64,000 nt of DNA from Prochlorococcus sp. AG-347-I21 (GTDB lineage: Bacteria > Cyanobacteriota > Cyanobacteriia > PCC-6307 > Cyanobiaceae): contig QCBP01000002.1 of NCBI GenBank assembly GCA_003279055.1, positions 1 to 64,000 of the forward strand, written 5' to 3'. The position numbers were made by a program, and so were the translations under genes. The notes beneath the pieces are model-generated. The model saw nothing but the letters and a program-made list of their open reading frames with translations. It was not told where the DNA came from and did not search any database. Below, piece after piece: positions 48,372 to 58,432 of this stretch (position 1 is its first letter; each line of letters begins with the position of its first letter).

Positions 48372-49238
48372 TTAATTAATATAACGCATACTCAAATCAA
48401 TCCAATTACTTTTGGTGATTGAAGAACTTGTTGAAATCAAATCAATACCTTTTATTAGATATTTACTAATTTCATCAGGGTTAATTCCAGAAACTTCTAT
48501 TATCAAATTTTTATTTACTTCTTTTTTTAAGCTATTCATTGATAAATCTCTTAATTCTTGAACGTTTTTTTTGATTATTTCAGGGCTAAGTTCATCCAAT
48601 AAGACACTATCTGCTCCTGCTAATACTGCTTCTTTTGCCTGTTCGATATTCTCAGCTTCAATTATGATATGAGTTGTAAAAGGCGAATTTAGTCGAATTT
48701 TTTTTACTGCATTATTAAGATTATCTGTCCATGCAATGTGATTTTCTTTTATCATAGCTGCATCGTATAATCCCATTCTATGATTGACTCCACCTCCGCA
48801 TTTGAATGCATATTTTTCAAATATTCTTAAGCCAGGAGTCGTTTTCCTAGTATCTGCTAATTTTATATTTGTACCTTCTAACTTATTTACAAGATTCTTT
48901 GTGTATGTTGATATTCCAGATAAATGCATTGCTATATTTAAGCTTATTCTTTCACTAGCTAGCAAACTTTTTGAAGGCCCATATATTTCTAAGAGTTTTT
49001 GATCTTTAACAAATTGATCTCCATCAGAGATATTAAATTTTGGACTGATTTTTAAATCAATTTTTCTAAAAATTTCTTCTATAATTTGAACCCCGCAGAA
49101 TATACCCTCTTCTTTTGCAATCCAATATGCATTACCATTCTCTTCTGTAATAGAGGAACTTGTAAGATCTCCCCTACCTATATCTTCATCGATCCAATTA
49201 TCAATGATTTTACTTATTATTGAAGTATTTAAATCCAC
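48372..49238 (-). CDS. nadC: Quinolinate phosphoribosyltransferase
   Basis: Makes nicotinate mononucleotide from quinolinate in NAD synthesis. Key blocks are EDIGRGDLTS at the N-terminus, ADTRKTTPGLR with the substrate-binding Arg and Lys, KCGGGVNHRMGLYD, and EVSGIN near the C-terminus. The length is 288 aa. The start is GTG at 49238. Together with nadK in this window it supplies NADP. Confidence 0.95.
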   Translation of the reverse strand: MDLNTSIISKIIDNWIDEDIGRGDLTSSSITEENGNAYWIAKEEGIFCGVQIIEEIFRKIDLKISPKFNISDGDQFVKDQKLLEIYGPSKSLLASERISLNIAMHLSGISTYTKNLVNKLEGTNIKLADTRKTTPGLRIFEKYAFKCGGGVNHRMGLYDAAMIKENHIAWTDNLNNAVKKIRLNSPFTTHIIIEAENIEQAKEAVLAGADSVLLDELSPEIIKKNVQELRDLSMNSLKKEVNKNLIIEVSGINPDEISKYLIKGIDLISTSSSITKSNWIDLSMRYIN

Positions 49239-49320
49239 TAAACTAAGAAATAATTAATTAATAAAAATTAAACTGAAGTTAGAGAATCAACTATATATCA
49301 CTATGTAATTTAACTCAAAT

Positions 49321-50703
49321 TTATTTACCAATACAAAACTTAGAAAAAATATTATCTAGAAGTTCCTCTGTTAATTCTTGACCAGTTATTTTAGATAAGT
49401 TTTGAATTCCATCTCTCAGCTCAATTGATAACAAATCAAATGGCAATTTATTTTCAATAATTTCATCAGTATCATTTAAATTAGATAAGCAAGCAGACAA
49501 ATTTGTTAGATGTCTTTCGTTTAAAAATATATTGATATTTTCTACTTGTTTTAATCCGCATTTTTTTATAATTGTGTCTATTAATAATCTTTCACCATCA
49601 TTATTCTTAATACTCATAAGAATTGTGTTTTTTAACTCATTTGAATTAATATTTTTGCAATCAATTAAATCTTTTTTATTGCCCAAAATAGTAATTAATT
49701 TTTCTTTGGGAATTTCTTGTATTATTTTTTTGTCTTCTTCATTAAATCCTTCTTCAAGACTATAAATATAAATTATAAAATCTGACTCTTTTATTTTCCC
49801 AAAACTTTTTTTAATTCCAATACTTTCAATTTGTTCATGAGTTTCTCTTATGCCAGCAGTATCAATTATTTTCATTGGAATATCATTAATAGTTAAATTA
49901 ACTTCAATAACATCTCTAGTTGTTCCAGGAATATTAGTTACGATTGCTTTCTCTTTTTTTGCAAGCAAATTTAATAAAGAGCTTTTGCCAACATTTGTTT
50001 TACCTATAAGCGCAATGGATATTCCATTGTGAATATATGAATTTCTTTTTGCATTTTCTATTAGTAATTCTATTTTTTCTTTGACTTTTTTAATGTTTTT
50101 TAGATATTTGGTGTAATCAAAATCTGTGAAGTCTTCTTCAAAATCAACTCTCGCTTCTATTTGGCAAAGTTGATTTATAAGGTCATTTTTAATATCATCA
50201 ATTTTTTTCTTTATTTCTCCTTGAACTCCGCTAAAGGCTAACTCTGCTGATCTTGTATTGCTTGCATTAATTAATTGATTAATCGACTCGGCTTGAGTAA
50301 GGTCTATTTTCCCATTAAGAAAAGCTCTTTGACTAAATTCTCCTGGGTTTGCAAGTCTAACTCGAGAATTACTAGATAATAATATCTTTAAAACTTTATT
50401 TACTATGATAATTCCGCCATGGCAATGAAGTTCAACTACATCCTCTCCTGTGAAGCTATTTGGGGATTTCATCACTAAAATTAAAACCTCATCTATAAAT
50501 TTATTTTGTTTATTTTCTTGAATAAAACCACGAAAAACTCTATGTGATTCCCATGCATATTTAGATTTAGTTTGAACAATCTTTTTGCAAGAATTTATTG
50601 CGTCTTTACCTGATACTCTTATTATCGCCACTCCTCCCTTCCCAATACTTATAGCTGAAGCAATTGCGGCTATGGTATCTTCTGTAGTAACTATCGAATC
50701 CAT
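49321..50703 (-). CDS. mnmE: tRNA modification GTPase MnmE (TrmE)
   Basis: Works with MnmG to put the cmnm5 group on U34 of some tRNAs. The N-terminal folate-binding domain is about 1-120. The G domain has G1 GKTNVGKS (234-241), G3 DTAG and G4 NKKD. The C-terminal end is CIGK (457-460), holding the conserved cysteine. The length, 460 aa, is standard. Confidence 0.97.
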   Translation of the reverse strand: MDSIVTTEDTIAAIASAISIGKGGVAIIRVSGKDAINSCKKIVQTKSKYAWESHRVFRGFIQENKQNKFIDEVLILVMKSPNSFTGEDVVELHCHGGIIIVNKVLKILLSSNSRVRLANPGEFSQRAFLNGKIDLTQAESINQLINASNTRSAELAFSGVQGEIKKKIDDIKNDLINQLCQIEARVDFEEDFTDFDYTKYLKNIKKVKEKIELLIENAKRNSYIHNGISIALIGKTNVGKSSLLNLLAKKEKAIVTNIPGTTRDVIEVNLTINDIPMKIIDTAGIRETHEQIESIGIKKSFGKIKESDFIIYIYSLEEGFNEEDKKIIQEIPKEKLITILGNKKDLIDCKNINSNELKNTILMSIKNNDGERLLIDTIIKKCGLKQVENINIFLNERHLTNLSACLSNLNDTDEIIENKLPFDLLSIELRDGIQNLSKITGQELTEELLDNIFSKFCIGK

Positions 50704-50769
50704 CTCTCGCTTTGTTATGGATAATTAAGTAAGATTATCAAGAATTTAATTTTGAAATTTTCTTTCTGA

Positions 50770-51213
50770 ATGAGATTTAAAAGAGATATTACCTATAAGA
50801 AAATTCTATCATTATTTAGGAGTCAGAATGGAAGTCCTTTCTTTAATGCTAAAGGTTTCGCTATAGGGGTATTTAGTGGTTGCTTTCCATTTTTTGGTTT
50901 TCAGACTTTAATGGGAGTATTTTTTGCGAAAATAGCTAAGGGAAATATTGTTCTAGCTGCAATTGGTACCTGGATCAGCAACCCTTTTACTTATATTCCA
51001 CTTTATTATTTTAACTATAAAGTTGGTTCGATTTTTTTAAATAATCCTTCTAATAAAATTCTTGAAAAAAGTTTAGTTATTGATGACTTATGGAAAAAAG
51101 GTAGAATTTTTTCCTTAAAATTACTCTTAGGATCATCTTGTGTAGGTATTTTATTAGCTTTGATTTGCGGCAGTATTGTTTTCTTTATCTACAAGATAAA
51201 AAGTAAAAGATAG
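50770..51213 (+). CDS. DUF2062 membrane protein
   Basis: 147 aa. The conserved DUF2062 core is NAKGFAIGVFSGCFPFFGFQTLMGVFFA, followed by a GNIVLAAIGTWISNPFTYIPLYYFNYKVG segment with the NPFT signature and a C-terminal hydrophobic helix. The family has no known function; it often lies near glycosyltransferases or lipid genes in other bacteria. It is divergent from mnmE and convergent with spoT. Confidence 0.85.
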   Translation: MRFKRDITYKKILSLFRSQNGSPFFNAKGFAIGVFSGCFPFFGFQTLMGVFFAKIAKGNIVLAAIGTWISNPFTYIPLYYFNYKVGSIFLNNPSNKILEKSLVIDDLWKKGRIFSLKLLLGSSCVGILLALICGSIVFFIYKIKSKR

Positions 51214-51231
51214 ATTGATCTGATTTTAAAA

Positions 51232-53541
51232 TTAACTTTGTCCAACTCTGGCAATATCTAAAACATCTGCCATTGATTTAATTTGTTCAATTGTTTTGTG
51301 AAGTTGATTATAACTTTCAAGACCTACACAAAGATTTATAATAGCTGGTTTACCATAAGCAGTTTTAACATTGGCATCGCTAACGTTTATACCTTTATCA
51401 GATAACCGCATAAGAATATCTTTAAGAACTCCAACTCTATCAATTACTTCTATTCGTAGCTGAATTGGAAACTTATTATCGCCAGTTTTATTATCTTGAT
51501 TCCAACCGACAGGTAATCTTCTCTCTATTGGAATTGGTATTACATTTTCACAATCTTCCCTATGTATAGTTATCCCATGGTTGCCGAGCGACACAGTTCC
51601 GATAATATCCTCGCCTGGGAGTGGGGTACAGCATTTACCTATTCTGTAATCAAGACCTTCTACCCCGGAAATTGGCGATTTAGCTGCCGCATTAGGTTTA
51701 TTAGTGGATAAATTACTATTATTTTTAAGAGATTTTGCTATTTCAGAGTCGGAATCATTTTTTACATCTTCTGTCTGTAATTTTATTTCTTCTCTTAGTC
51801 TGTTTAATACTTGATGCAAAGTTAAACCACCAAAACCAAGAGATGCAAGAAGGTCTTCGGTAGTTTTTAAATTGCATCGATTTGCAACTTTTTTCATGGC
51901 TTCACTAGAAAGTAATGCTTCAAAACCGTTTCGACCTACTTCTTTTTCAAGTAAATCTCTACCTCTTTTAATCGTTTCATTACGATGGCTTTTCTTATAC
52001 CATTGGCGAATTCTATTTTTAGCAGTTGGCGTAACTACAAAGTTCAACCAATCCAAGCTTGGAGTAGCATTATTACTTGTCAAAATTTCTATGAAGTCAC
52101 CATTTTGAAGTGCTGTAGATAATGGAGAAAGCTTTTCATTAATTCTTATTCCATTACAGTGATTTCCAACTTCAGAATGAATTCTGTAGGCGAAATCTAT
52201 CGCGGTAGATCCTTTCCTCAAACCAACAACATCTCCTTTTGGAGTGATCACAAATACTTCTTCATCAAATAAATCTTCTTTAATTGAAGCTAAGTAATCA
52301 TTATGATCCCTTTCATTACCCTCTTGTTGCCATTCTACTAATTGTCTTAGCCAATTAAATCTCTCAGCATTACTTTTAGCAGGAGAACCACCCTCTTTGT
52401 ATTGCCAATGAGCGGCAATACCATATTCAGCAATTTGATGCATCGAAGTAGTTCTAATTTGAACTTCAATAGGTCGATGTCTTCCAATCACAGAAGTGTG
52501 TAAAGACTGGTATCCATTGGGTTTTGGTAATCCTATATAGTCTTTAAATCTACCTGGAATTGGTTTGAAAGTATCATGAACAACTGCTAAAGCTCTATAA
52601 CAACTATCTGAATTGTCCACGATAATTCTTAGGGCGGCAACATCATAAATCTCGTGAAAATGTTTTTGTTGTCTTTCCATTTTGCTCCAGATGCCATAAA
52701 GATGTTTTGGCCTTCCTGTTATTTCAAAATTTTTCAAACCTGCTGAAACCAAGTTTTCCTTCATAAGATTCAAAGTTACTTTTAATCTTTTTTCTCTATC
52801 ACTTCTTTTAACAGCGATTTGATCTTTAAGATCTAGATATTCTTTAGGCTCTAGGAATTTAAAAGCCAAATCTTCTAATTCCCATTTAAATCTGTTTATT
52901 CCTAGTCGGTTAGCTAATGGTGCATAAATCTCTCTTGTTTCTCTCGCTATTCTTAGTTTTTTCTCATCATTTAGCCATTCAATTGTTCTCATGTTATGAA
53001 GTCTATCTGCAAGTTTTACTAAGACAACTCTGATATCGCTGGCCATAGCCAAAAACATTTTCCTAAGATTTTCAGCTTGTGCTTCAGTCCTGTTGTTAAA
53101 GTGAATGCCGCCTAATTTTGTTACACCCTCTACGAGTATTTTTACTTCTAATCCAAAATTTGTTTCTATTTCGGATAAATCAATGCCAGTATCTTCAACT
53201 ACATCATGTAAAAGGCCTGCAGCAATAACAGATGAACTAGCACCTATTTCTTTAAGGAGATTTGCAACAGCAACCGGGTGGATAATGTATGGCTCGCCGC
53301 TCGCGCGGAATTGTCCATCATGAGCTTTATAAGCAAGTTTAAAAGCCTTTACTATAAGGTTTTGATTATCATCATTTTCTTTATTTGATTTTTCAAAATT
53401 ATGAATATCTTTAAGAAGCCAATCGGGAATGTTTATTTGATAATTCAAAGATTCACTTTCATATTTTTTATTTTCAGGCAAAATAGTTTTGGAAACTTCA
53501 ATTTCGTTTTTTTCTTTTGAATTTGCTGCTGCCTCGGACAT
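51232..53541 (-). CDS. spoT: Bifunctional (p)ppGpp synthetase/hydrolase
   Basis: Long RSH protein, 769 aa, governing the stringent response. The HD hydrolase has H88 and H112-D113 (GLLHDVVEDTG) and DRLHNMRT. The synthetase block has RHRPIEVQIRT after GYQSLHTSV. A TGS domain follows (KGDVVGLRKGSTAIDFAY), and an ACT domain ends it (RIEVIDRVGVLKDIL). The first ~55 residues are polar and poorly conserved. Intact motifs in both domains suggest the only RSH of the cell. Confidence 0.95.
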   Translation of the reverse strand: MSEAAANSKEKNEIEVSKTILPENKKYESESLNYQINIPDWLLKDIHNFEKSNKENDDNQNLIVKAFKLAYKAHDGQFRASGEPYIIHPVAVANLLKEIGASSSVIAAGLLHDVVEDTGIDLSEIETNFGLEVKILVEGVTKLGGIHFNNRTEAQAENLRKMFLAMASDIRVVLVKLADRLHNMRTIEWLNDEKKLRIARETREIYAPLANRLGINRFKWELEDLAFKFLEPKEYLDLKDQIAVKRSDREKRLKVTLNLMKENLVSAGLKNFEITGRPKHLYGIWSKMERQQKHFHEIYDVAALRIIVDNSDSCYRALAVVHDTFKPIPGRFKDYIGLPKPNGYQSLHTSVIGRHRPIEVQIRTTSMHQIAEYGIAAHWQYKEGGSPAKSNAERFNWLRQLVEWQQEGNERDHNDYLASIKEDLFDEEVFVITPKGDVVGLRKGSTAIDFAYRIHSEVGNHCNGIRINEKLSPLSTALQNGDFIEILTSNNATPSLDWLNFVVTPTAKNRIRQWYKKSHRNETIKRGRDLLEKEVGRNGFEALLSSEAMKKVANRCNLKTTEDLLASLGFGGLTLHQVLNRLREEIKLQTEDVKNDSDSEIAKSLKNNSNLSTNKPNAAAKSPISGVEGLDYRIGKCCTPLPGEDIIGTVSLGNHGITIHREDCENVIPIPIERRLPVGWNQDNKTGDNKFPIQLRIEVIDRVGVLKDILMRLSDKGINVSDANVKTAYGKPAIINLCVGLESYNQLHKTIEQIKSMADVLDIARVGQS

Positions 53542-53595
53542 TTTATATTTCTTTAGATGTATTTTATTTAGGTCTAGAAAAATTTGCTATAAATC

Positions 53596-55194
53596 ATGGA
53601 AAAAAATAAAGAAAAAATTATTGTAGTTAAAAATCTTACTGTTAAATATGGTCTAAAACAGAAACCTATTATCAGAAATTTTAATTTGGAAATAGATAGT
53701 GGAGATCATTTGGCCATAATAGGACCTTCTGGATGTGGAAAGACCACTTTTGCAAAAACATTAGTAAATATAATGCCTGAAAAGGCCACTTCTAAAGGGT
53801 ATCTATCGATTTCTAGTATAGATCCTAGGAAAATCAATAACAAAGATGCACAATTATTTCGAAGAAAGAATTTTGGATTTATTTATCAAGACTCTATAAA
53901 AAAACTTAATCCGCTAATGAGAGTTGGGGATCATTTATATGAATTATTTAAAACACATGATGAAACTAAATCATCTTTAGCTATTAAAAAATTAGTAAGA
54001 GAAGTTTTTCAAAAAGTCGGAATTGAAGAAAGTAGACTTGATTCTTTCCCACATCAATTTAGCGGTGGAATGAGACAGAGAGTTTCTATAGCAATGGCAC
54101 TTGCTTTGAAACCTAAATTATTAATTGCTGATGAACCTACAACAAGCTTAGATACCAAAACAAGTTTTGAAATTATGCAAGAAATAATTCATCTATGTAA
54201 TGAATTTGATACAACTTTAATTTTAATTAGTCACGATATAAATCTTGCAGCAAAGTGGTGTAAAAAAGTTGCAATAATTGAAAAGGGATCGATTGTTGAA
54301 AAAGGGAATATATTAGATATTTTTCAATCACCAAAATCAGATATCGGGAAAAAGTTAGTAAATGCTTCAAAAATAGTATTAGAACCAAATACTAAAAATA
54401 ATGCTCGAGATCAGGTCGTTCTAGAGGTAAATAACTTAAGACATTGGTATAAATTAAATTCTTCAATTTTCATTAATAAATGGAATAAGGCTTTAAATGA
54501 AGTTAGTTTCAAGTTATATGAGAATGAGACTCTTGGAATTGTTGGTTCTTCAGGGAGTGGTAAAAGTACATTATGCAGGGCTTTAATTGGACTCCTTAAA
54601 GTAAGAGGTGGTGAAATAAAAATTTATGATAAAAATCATACATTTAAAAAAAATAAATCTTTTAAAAAGAATAATAATGTGCAAATTATTTTTCAAGATC
54701 CTTTTTCAAGTTTGAATCCTAAAATGACAATTAAAAATATTTTGGAAGATATATTTTTTATTCAAAAAATTTCAGACAAAAGAAAAATCGAAAAAGAAAT
54801 AAAATTAATGTTAAGAAATTTAAATCTTCCCTTAAATAATGATTTTTTTAATTCTTATCCTAACCAATTATCTGGTGGTCAATTGCAAAGAATTTCATTA
54901 GCCAGGGCGCTATTGTTGAAGCCAAAAATTTTAATTTGTGATGAGAGTGTAAACATGTTGGATGCTTCAGTAAAAATAGAGATTCTTGAATTACTTAGAG
55001 TCTTTCAAGAAAAAATGAATTTAACGATTATCTTTATTACTCATGATTTAGGCATTGCTAAAAGATTTTGTGATAGGTTGCTAGTCATGAATCATGGAAA
55101 GATAGTTGATGAAGGAGAAAGTTCTACAATATTCACTAAAACTCAAAACACGTATACAAAATCGCTTCTAAATTCCTCTTTAAATCTTATTTAA
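53596..55194 (+). CDS. ABC transporter ATPase with two fused nucleotide-binding domains
   Basis: 532 aa resembling oligopeptide/dipeptide ATPases DppD and DppF (or GsiA/YejF) joined in one chain. NBD1: Walker A GPSGCGKTT (43-51), Q98, signature FSGGMRQR (155-162), Walker B LLIADEP with E180. NBD2: Walker A GSSGSGKST (317-325), signature LSGGQLQR (425-432), Walker B LLKPKILICDE with E450, followed by S where P is usual. No permease or binding-protein gene is adjacent, so the substrate is unknown. Confidence 0.9.
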   Translation: MEKNKEKIIVVKNLTVKYGLKQKPIIRNFNLEIDSGDHLAIIGPSGCGKTTFAKTLVNIMPEKATSKGYLSISSIDPRKINNKDAQLFRRKNFGFIYQDSIKKLNPLMRVGDHLYELFKTHDETKSSLAIKKLVREVFQKVGIEESRLDSFPHQFSGGMRQRVSIAMALALKPKLLIADEPTTSLDTKTSFEIMQEIIHLCNEFDTTLILISHDINLAAKWCKKVAIIEKGSIVEKGNILDIFQSPKSDIGKKLVNASKIVLEPNTKNNARDQVVLEVNNLRHWYKLNSSIFINKWNKALNEVSFKLYENETLGIVGSSGSGKSTLCRALIGLLKVRGGEIKIYDKNHTFKKNKSFKKNNNVQIIFQDPFSSLNPKMTIKNILEDIFFIQKISDKRKIEKEIKLMLRNLNLPLNNDFFNSYPNQLSGGQLQRISLARALLLKPKILICDESVNMLDASVKIEILELLRVFQEKMNLTIIFITHDLGIAKRFCDRLLVMNHGKIVDEGESSTIFTKTQNTYTKSLLNSSLNLI

Positions 55195-56146
55195 CTTTAA
55201 GAACACTTAGTAATTTTTGAAAATCTAATGGTAATTCTGATTCAAATATCATTTCTTTACCATTTATTGGATGTATAAGTCCAAGCTTAATGGCGTGTAA
55301 AGCTTGGCCATCTAATTTACATGGTAGTTTTTTACATCTTCCATATAATGGATCACCCACAATTGGATGATTAATGTGAGCGCAATGAACTCTTATTTGA
55401 TGCGTTCTCCCCGTATCTAGTTTGAAACTCATTAATGAGTAATTGCCGAATCTTTCTTCCAATTTCCAATAGGTACAGGCATACCTTCCTGAAGTTTCTT
55501 CAACTACTTTATATTTCAATCTATTTAATTTATCTCTGCCAATGTGTCCCACTATTTGGCCTTCTTCAGAATTAGGTGCTCCATGAATTACTGCAATATA
55601 TTCGCGTGATGCTATTTTTTCTTTAATTTGTTTCTGGAGATTTACTAATGCCTCTTGGCTTTTTGCAACCACCATACATCCGGAGGTATCTTTATCTAAT
55701 CTGTGAACAATCCCAGGTCTTAGTTTTCCATTAATTCCAGGTAGATCTTTACAGTGAAAAAGTAATCCATTCACTAAAGTTCCAGATTTATGTCCTGGGG
55801 CTGGATGAACAATTAGACCTGATTGTTTATTGATTACTATGATGTGCTCGTCTTCAAAAAGGATATTTAAATCCATTTTTTCAGGTTTCAAATAAATAAG
55901 AGGTTCTGGAGGAGGCATCCATATTTGAACATTGTCGCCATTTTTTAATGGGGTCTTTGCTTTCGCGGTCTTGTAATTTACAAGTACTAAACCTGAATTT
56001 ATAAAATGTTGAATTCTTGCTCTACTTTGTTCTGGCCTTTTACTTACCAACCATCTGTCTAGCCTCATAGGAAGAGGTAGCTCATAAATAATTTCTATAA
56101 GCTCACCTTCTCCAATGCCGAAAGAATTTTTATTATCTAACTCCAT
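55187..56146 (-). CDS. rluD: 23S rRNA pseudouridine synthase, RluD family
   Basis: 319 aa. An N-terminal S4 RNA-binding domain (MRLDRWLVSKRPEQSRARIQHFI) is followed by the RluA/RluD catalytic domain with D151 in HRLDKDTSG and RTHQIRVHCAHI later. The target positions of RluD in E. coli are U1911, U1915 and U1917; the exact target here is inferred. It overlaps the ABC gene end by 8 bp and the rbgA end by 10 bp. Confidence 0.9.
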   Translation of the reverse strand: MELDNKNSFGIGEGELIEIIYELPLPMRLDRWLVSKRPEQSRARIQHFINSGLVLVNYKTAKAKTPLKNGDNVQIWMPPPEPLIYLKPEKMDLNILFEDEHIIVINKQSGLIVHPAPGHKSGTLVNGLLFHCKDLPGINGKLRPGIVHRLDKDTSGCMVVAKSQEALVNLQKQIKEKIASREYIAVIHGAPNSEEGQIVGHIGRDKLNRLKYKVVEETSGRYACTYWKLEERFGNYSLMSFKLDTGRTHQIRVHCAHINHPIVGDPLYGRCKKLPCKLDGQALHAIKLGLIHPINGKEMIFESELPLDFQKLLSVLKVK

Positions 56147-57009
56147 AGTGGGACTTCTAAAGCAATTTTACCCAGCATTTGATTTCTATAATCTTCCAAT
56201 AACTTATGAGACATTCTCCTTTTATCGCCTGAGGTATGTTTTGAAGCTGCTTCGTCGATCCAAGCAGAAGGACTATTAAAGCCTTTTGCAATATCAACTC
56301 CATATCTATTAGATATTTGTTTAATTGAGATATTCGCATTCTTATCTTCGTTGAGAGTGGATATAATTTTGATAAATCCAATTGCGACACTCTCTATTTC
56401 ATAGGCAGCTTCCCCAATATCGTCACACAGTGCAAGATTAAGTGCTGATTTTTGATCTTCTAAATTTGGAGGTATAACACCAGGAGCATCTAGCAGATCT
56501 ATACCACTGTCTAATTTTATCCATCTTAAATTACGAGTCACTCCTGCTTTCCTCGCGCTATCTACAACTCTTTTTTTTGCAATTCTATTAATTAATGCTG
56601 ACTTTCCTACGTTTGGAAAACCAAGTGTAAGGGCTCTAATTGGCCTAATTCGCATACCTCTAGAGAGTCTTCTATCGTCGATTGAGGCCCTAGAATCTTT
56701 GGCTGACTTACAAATTTCTTTAATACCTATTCCTCTTTTAGCATCACACCAAAGAGGATATTGATCTTTAGCATTAAACCATTTATTCCAACTATTGATT
56801 GTATGAGGGGAAATCATGTCTGATCTATTAATAACAAGAATATGTTTTTTATTATTTATCCATTTATTTAAGTGAGGATGTCCTGTTGACAAAGGAATTC
56901 TTGCATCTCTAACTTCTATCACTAAATCTACTTTATTGATAACTTCAGATAATTTCTTTTCTGCTTTTGCGATATGGCCTGGGTACCATTGAATTTTGGG
57001 TATGTCCAC
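56137..57009 (-). CDS. rbgA: Ribosome biogenesis GTPase RbgA (YlqF)
   Basis: Circularly permuted GTPase for 50S assembly. The G motifs come in the order G4 NRSD (61-64), G1 GFPNVGKS (130-137), G3 DAPG (174-177). The N-terminal WYPGHIAKAEKKL is typical. The length is 290 aa. The start is GTG at 57009. It overlaps the rluD start by 10 bp, so the two ribosome genes form an operon. Confidence 0.93.
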   Translation of the reverse strand: MDIPKIQWYPGHIAKAEKKLSEVINKVDLVIEVRDARIPLSTGHPHLNKWINNKKHILVINRSDMISPHTINSWNKWFNAKDQYPLWCDAKRGIGIKEICKSAKDSRASIDDRRLSRGMRIRPIRALTLGFPNVGKSALINRIAKKRVVDSARKAGVTRNLRWIKLDSGIDLLDAPGVIPPNLEDQKSALNLALCDDIGEAAYEIESVAIGFIKIISTLNEDKNANISIKQISNRYGVDIAKGFNSPSAWIDEAASKHTSGDKRRMSHKLLEDYRNQMLGKIALEVPLWS

Positions 57010-57222
57010 TTCAATAAATCAAATAAAATTTTGTATTGCTTTTAGTTTTTATAAGTTTCAAAAGTATTTACTTCTAAATTTTAGTATAAATTTAATGACT
57101 AAAAAATTTTTATGATCGTTAATTCTTAAAATTTATTAAGGCATAGGTAACAGTAACTACTTTTTAACCCAATAAGCCCAAATTAACGTTAGGGTCTTAA
57201 GATTAAAAATTAAGCTTGTTTA
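57010..57222 (+). promoter_or_regulatory. pgk upstream region with an NtcA-like box
   Basis: At 213 bp this is the largest gene-free stretch. It contains GTA-N8-TAC at 57147-57160 (GTAACAGTAACTAC), the NtcA half-site pattern, and 23 bp further a TAACGT (57184-57189) that fits the TAN3T -10 form. A dyad CTTAA...TTAAG lies nearer the ATG. The rest is AT-rich; I found no tRNA or clear small RNA. Confidence 0.42.
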
Positions 57223-58431
57223 ATGTCAAAATTATCTCTTTCCAGTCTTGATAAGACAAATTTAGAAGGAAAAAAAGTTCTTGTAAGAGTAGATTTTAAT
57301 GTTCCATTAAATGAAGATGGTCAAATAACCGACGATACGCGTATTCGTGCAGCGATCCCAACTATTGAATATCTGATTAATCATTCTGCAAAAGTTATTT
57401 TAGCTGCTCATTTTGGTAGACCAAAGGGTCAGGTAAATGAAAAAATGAGATTAACTCCTGTAGCAGCAAGATTAAGTGAATTGTTGGGGCAAAATGTTGC
57501 TCTTACTAACAGTTGTATTGGTGATGAAGCAGTTGCACAATCAAACAGCTTAACTAATGGAGATGTTCTTTTACTTGAAAATGTTCGTTTTTTTGGTGAA
57601 GAGGAAAAGAATGATCTGGAGTTTGCTAAAAAATTAGCGTCACATGCAGATATGTATGTAAATGATGCTTTCGGTGCTGCTCATAGAGCTCATGCTTCAA
57701 CTCAGGGTGTTACTAATTATTTAAGTCCATCAGTAGCTGGATTTCTTTTAGAAAAAGAATTGAAATACTTACAAGGAGCAATAGATTCTCCAAACCGTCC
57801 ATTGGCAGCAATAGTTGGAGGATCAAAGGTTAGTAGCAAAATAGGAGTACTTGATTCTTTACTAGATAAGTGTGACAAAATCATGATTGGTGGAGGCATG
57901 ATTTTTACTTTTTATAAAGCTAGAGGTTTAGATGTTGGGAAGAGCCTTGTAGAAGAAGATAAACTTGAGCTTGCCAGGGAATTAGAAGCAAAAGCAAAAG
58001 CAAAAGGAGTCGAATTATTATTACCTACTGATGTTGTTTTAGCCAATGAATTTTCGCCTGACGCCGAAAGTAAAATATCTCAAATTGATTCAATTAGTGG
58101 AGATTGGATGGGTCTCGATATTGGTCCAGATGCCATTAAAGTTTTTCAGAATGCTCTTGCAGAATGTAAGACAATAATTTGGAATGGGCCAATGGGAGTT
58201 TTCGAATTTGATAAATTTGCAGAAGGTACAAATGCTATAGCTACTACCCTTGCGGACTTAAGTGCTTTTTCTGAAGTTTGTACAATAATTGGTGGTGGAG
58301 ATTCAGTTGCAGCAGTTGAAAAAGCAGGATTAGCTGAGAAAATGTCTCATATATCTACTGGAGGTGGCGCAAGTTTGGAACTTTTAGAAGGTAAAACCTT
58401 ACCTGGTGTAGCTGCTTTAAACGACGCTTAG
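57223..58431 (+). CDS. pgk: Phosphoglycerate kinase
   Basis: 402 aa, shared by the Calvin cycle and glycolysis. The N-terminal blocks [11 protein letters not shown] and HFGRPKG bind 3-phosphoglycerate. The C-terminal nucleotide domain has NGPMGVFE and [11 protein letters not shown], then [14 protein letters not shown]. It is convergent with the next gene with 1 bp between them. The leader is long and has an NtcA-like site. Confidence 0.97.
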   Translation: MSKLSLSSLDKTNLEGKKVLVRVDFNVPLNEDGQITDDTRIRAAIPTIEYLINHSAKVILAAHFGRPKGQVNEKMRLTPVAARLSELLGQNVALTNSCIGDEAVAQSNSLTNGDVLLLENVRFFGEEEKNDLEFAKKLASHADMYVNDAFGAAHRAHASTQGVTNYLSPSVAGFLLEKELKYLQGAIDSPNRPLAAIVGGSKVSSKIGVLDSLLDKCDKIMIGGGMIFTFYKARGLDVGKSLVEEDKLELARELEAKAKAKGVELLLPTDVVLANEFSPDAESKISQIDSISGDWMGLDIGPDAIKVFQNALAECKTIIWNGPMGVFEFDKFAEGTNAIATTLADLSAFSEVCTIIGGGDSVAAVEKAGLAEKMSHISTGGGASLELLEGKTLPGVAALNDA

Positions 58432-58432
58432 G

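Noticed and set aside
57010-57222. A tRNA or small RNA gene upstream of pgk
   Set aside because: No cloverleaf, no terminator-like end and no recognisable cyanobacterial sRNA motif; promoter elements explain what is visible.
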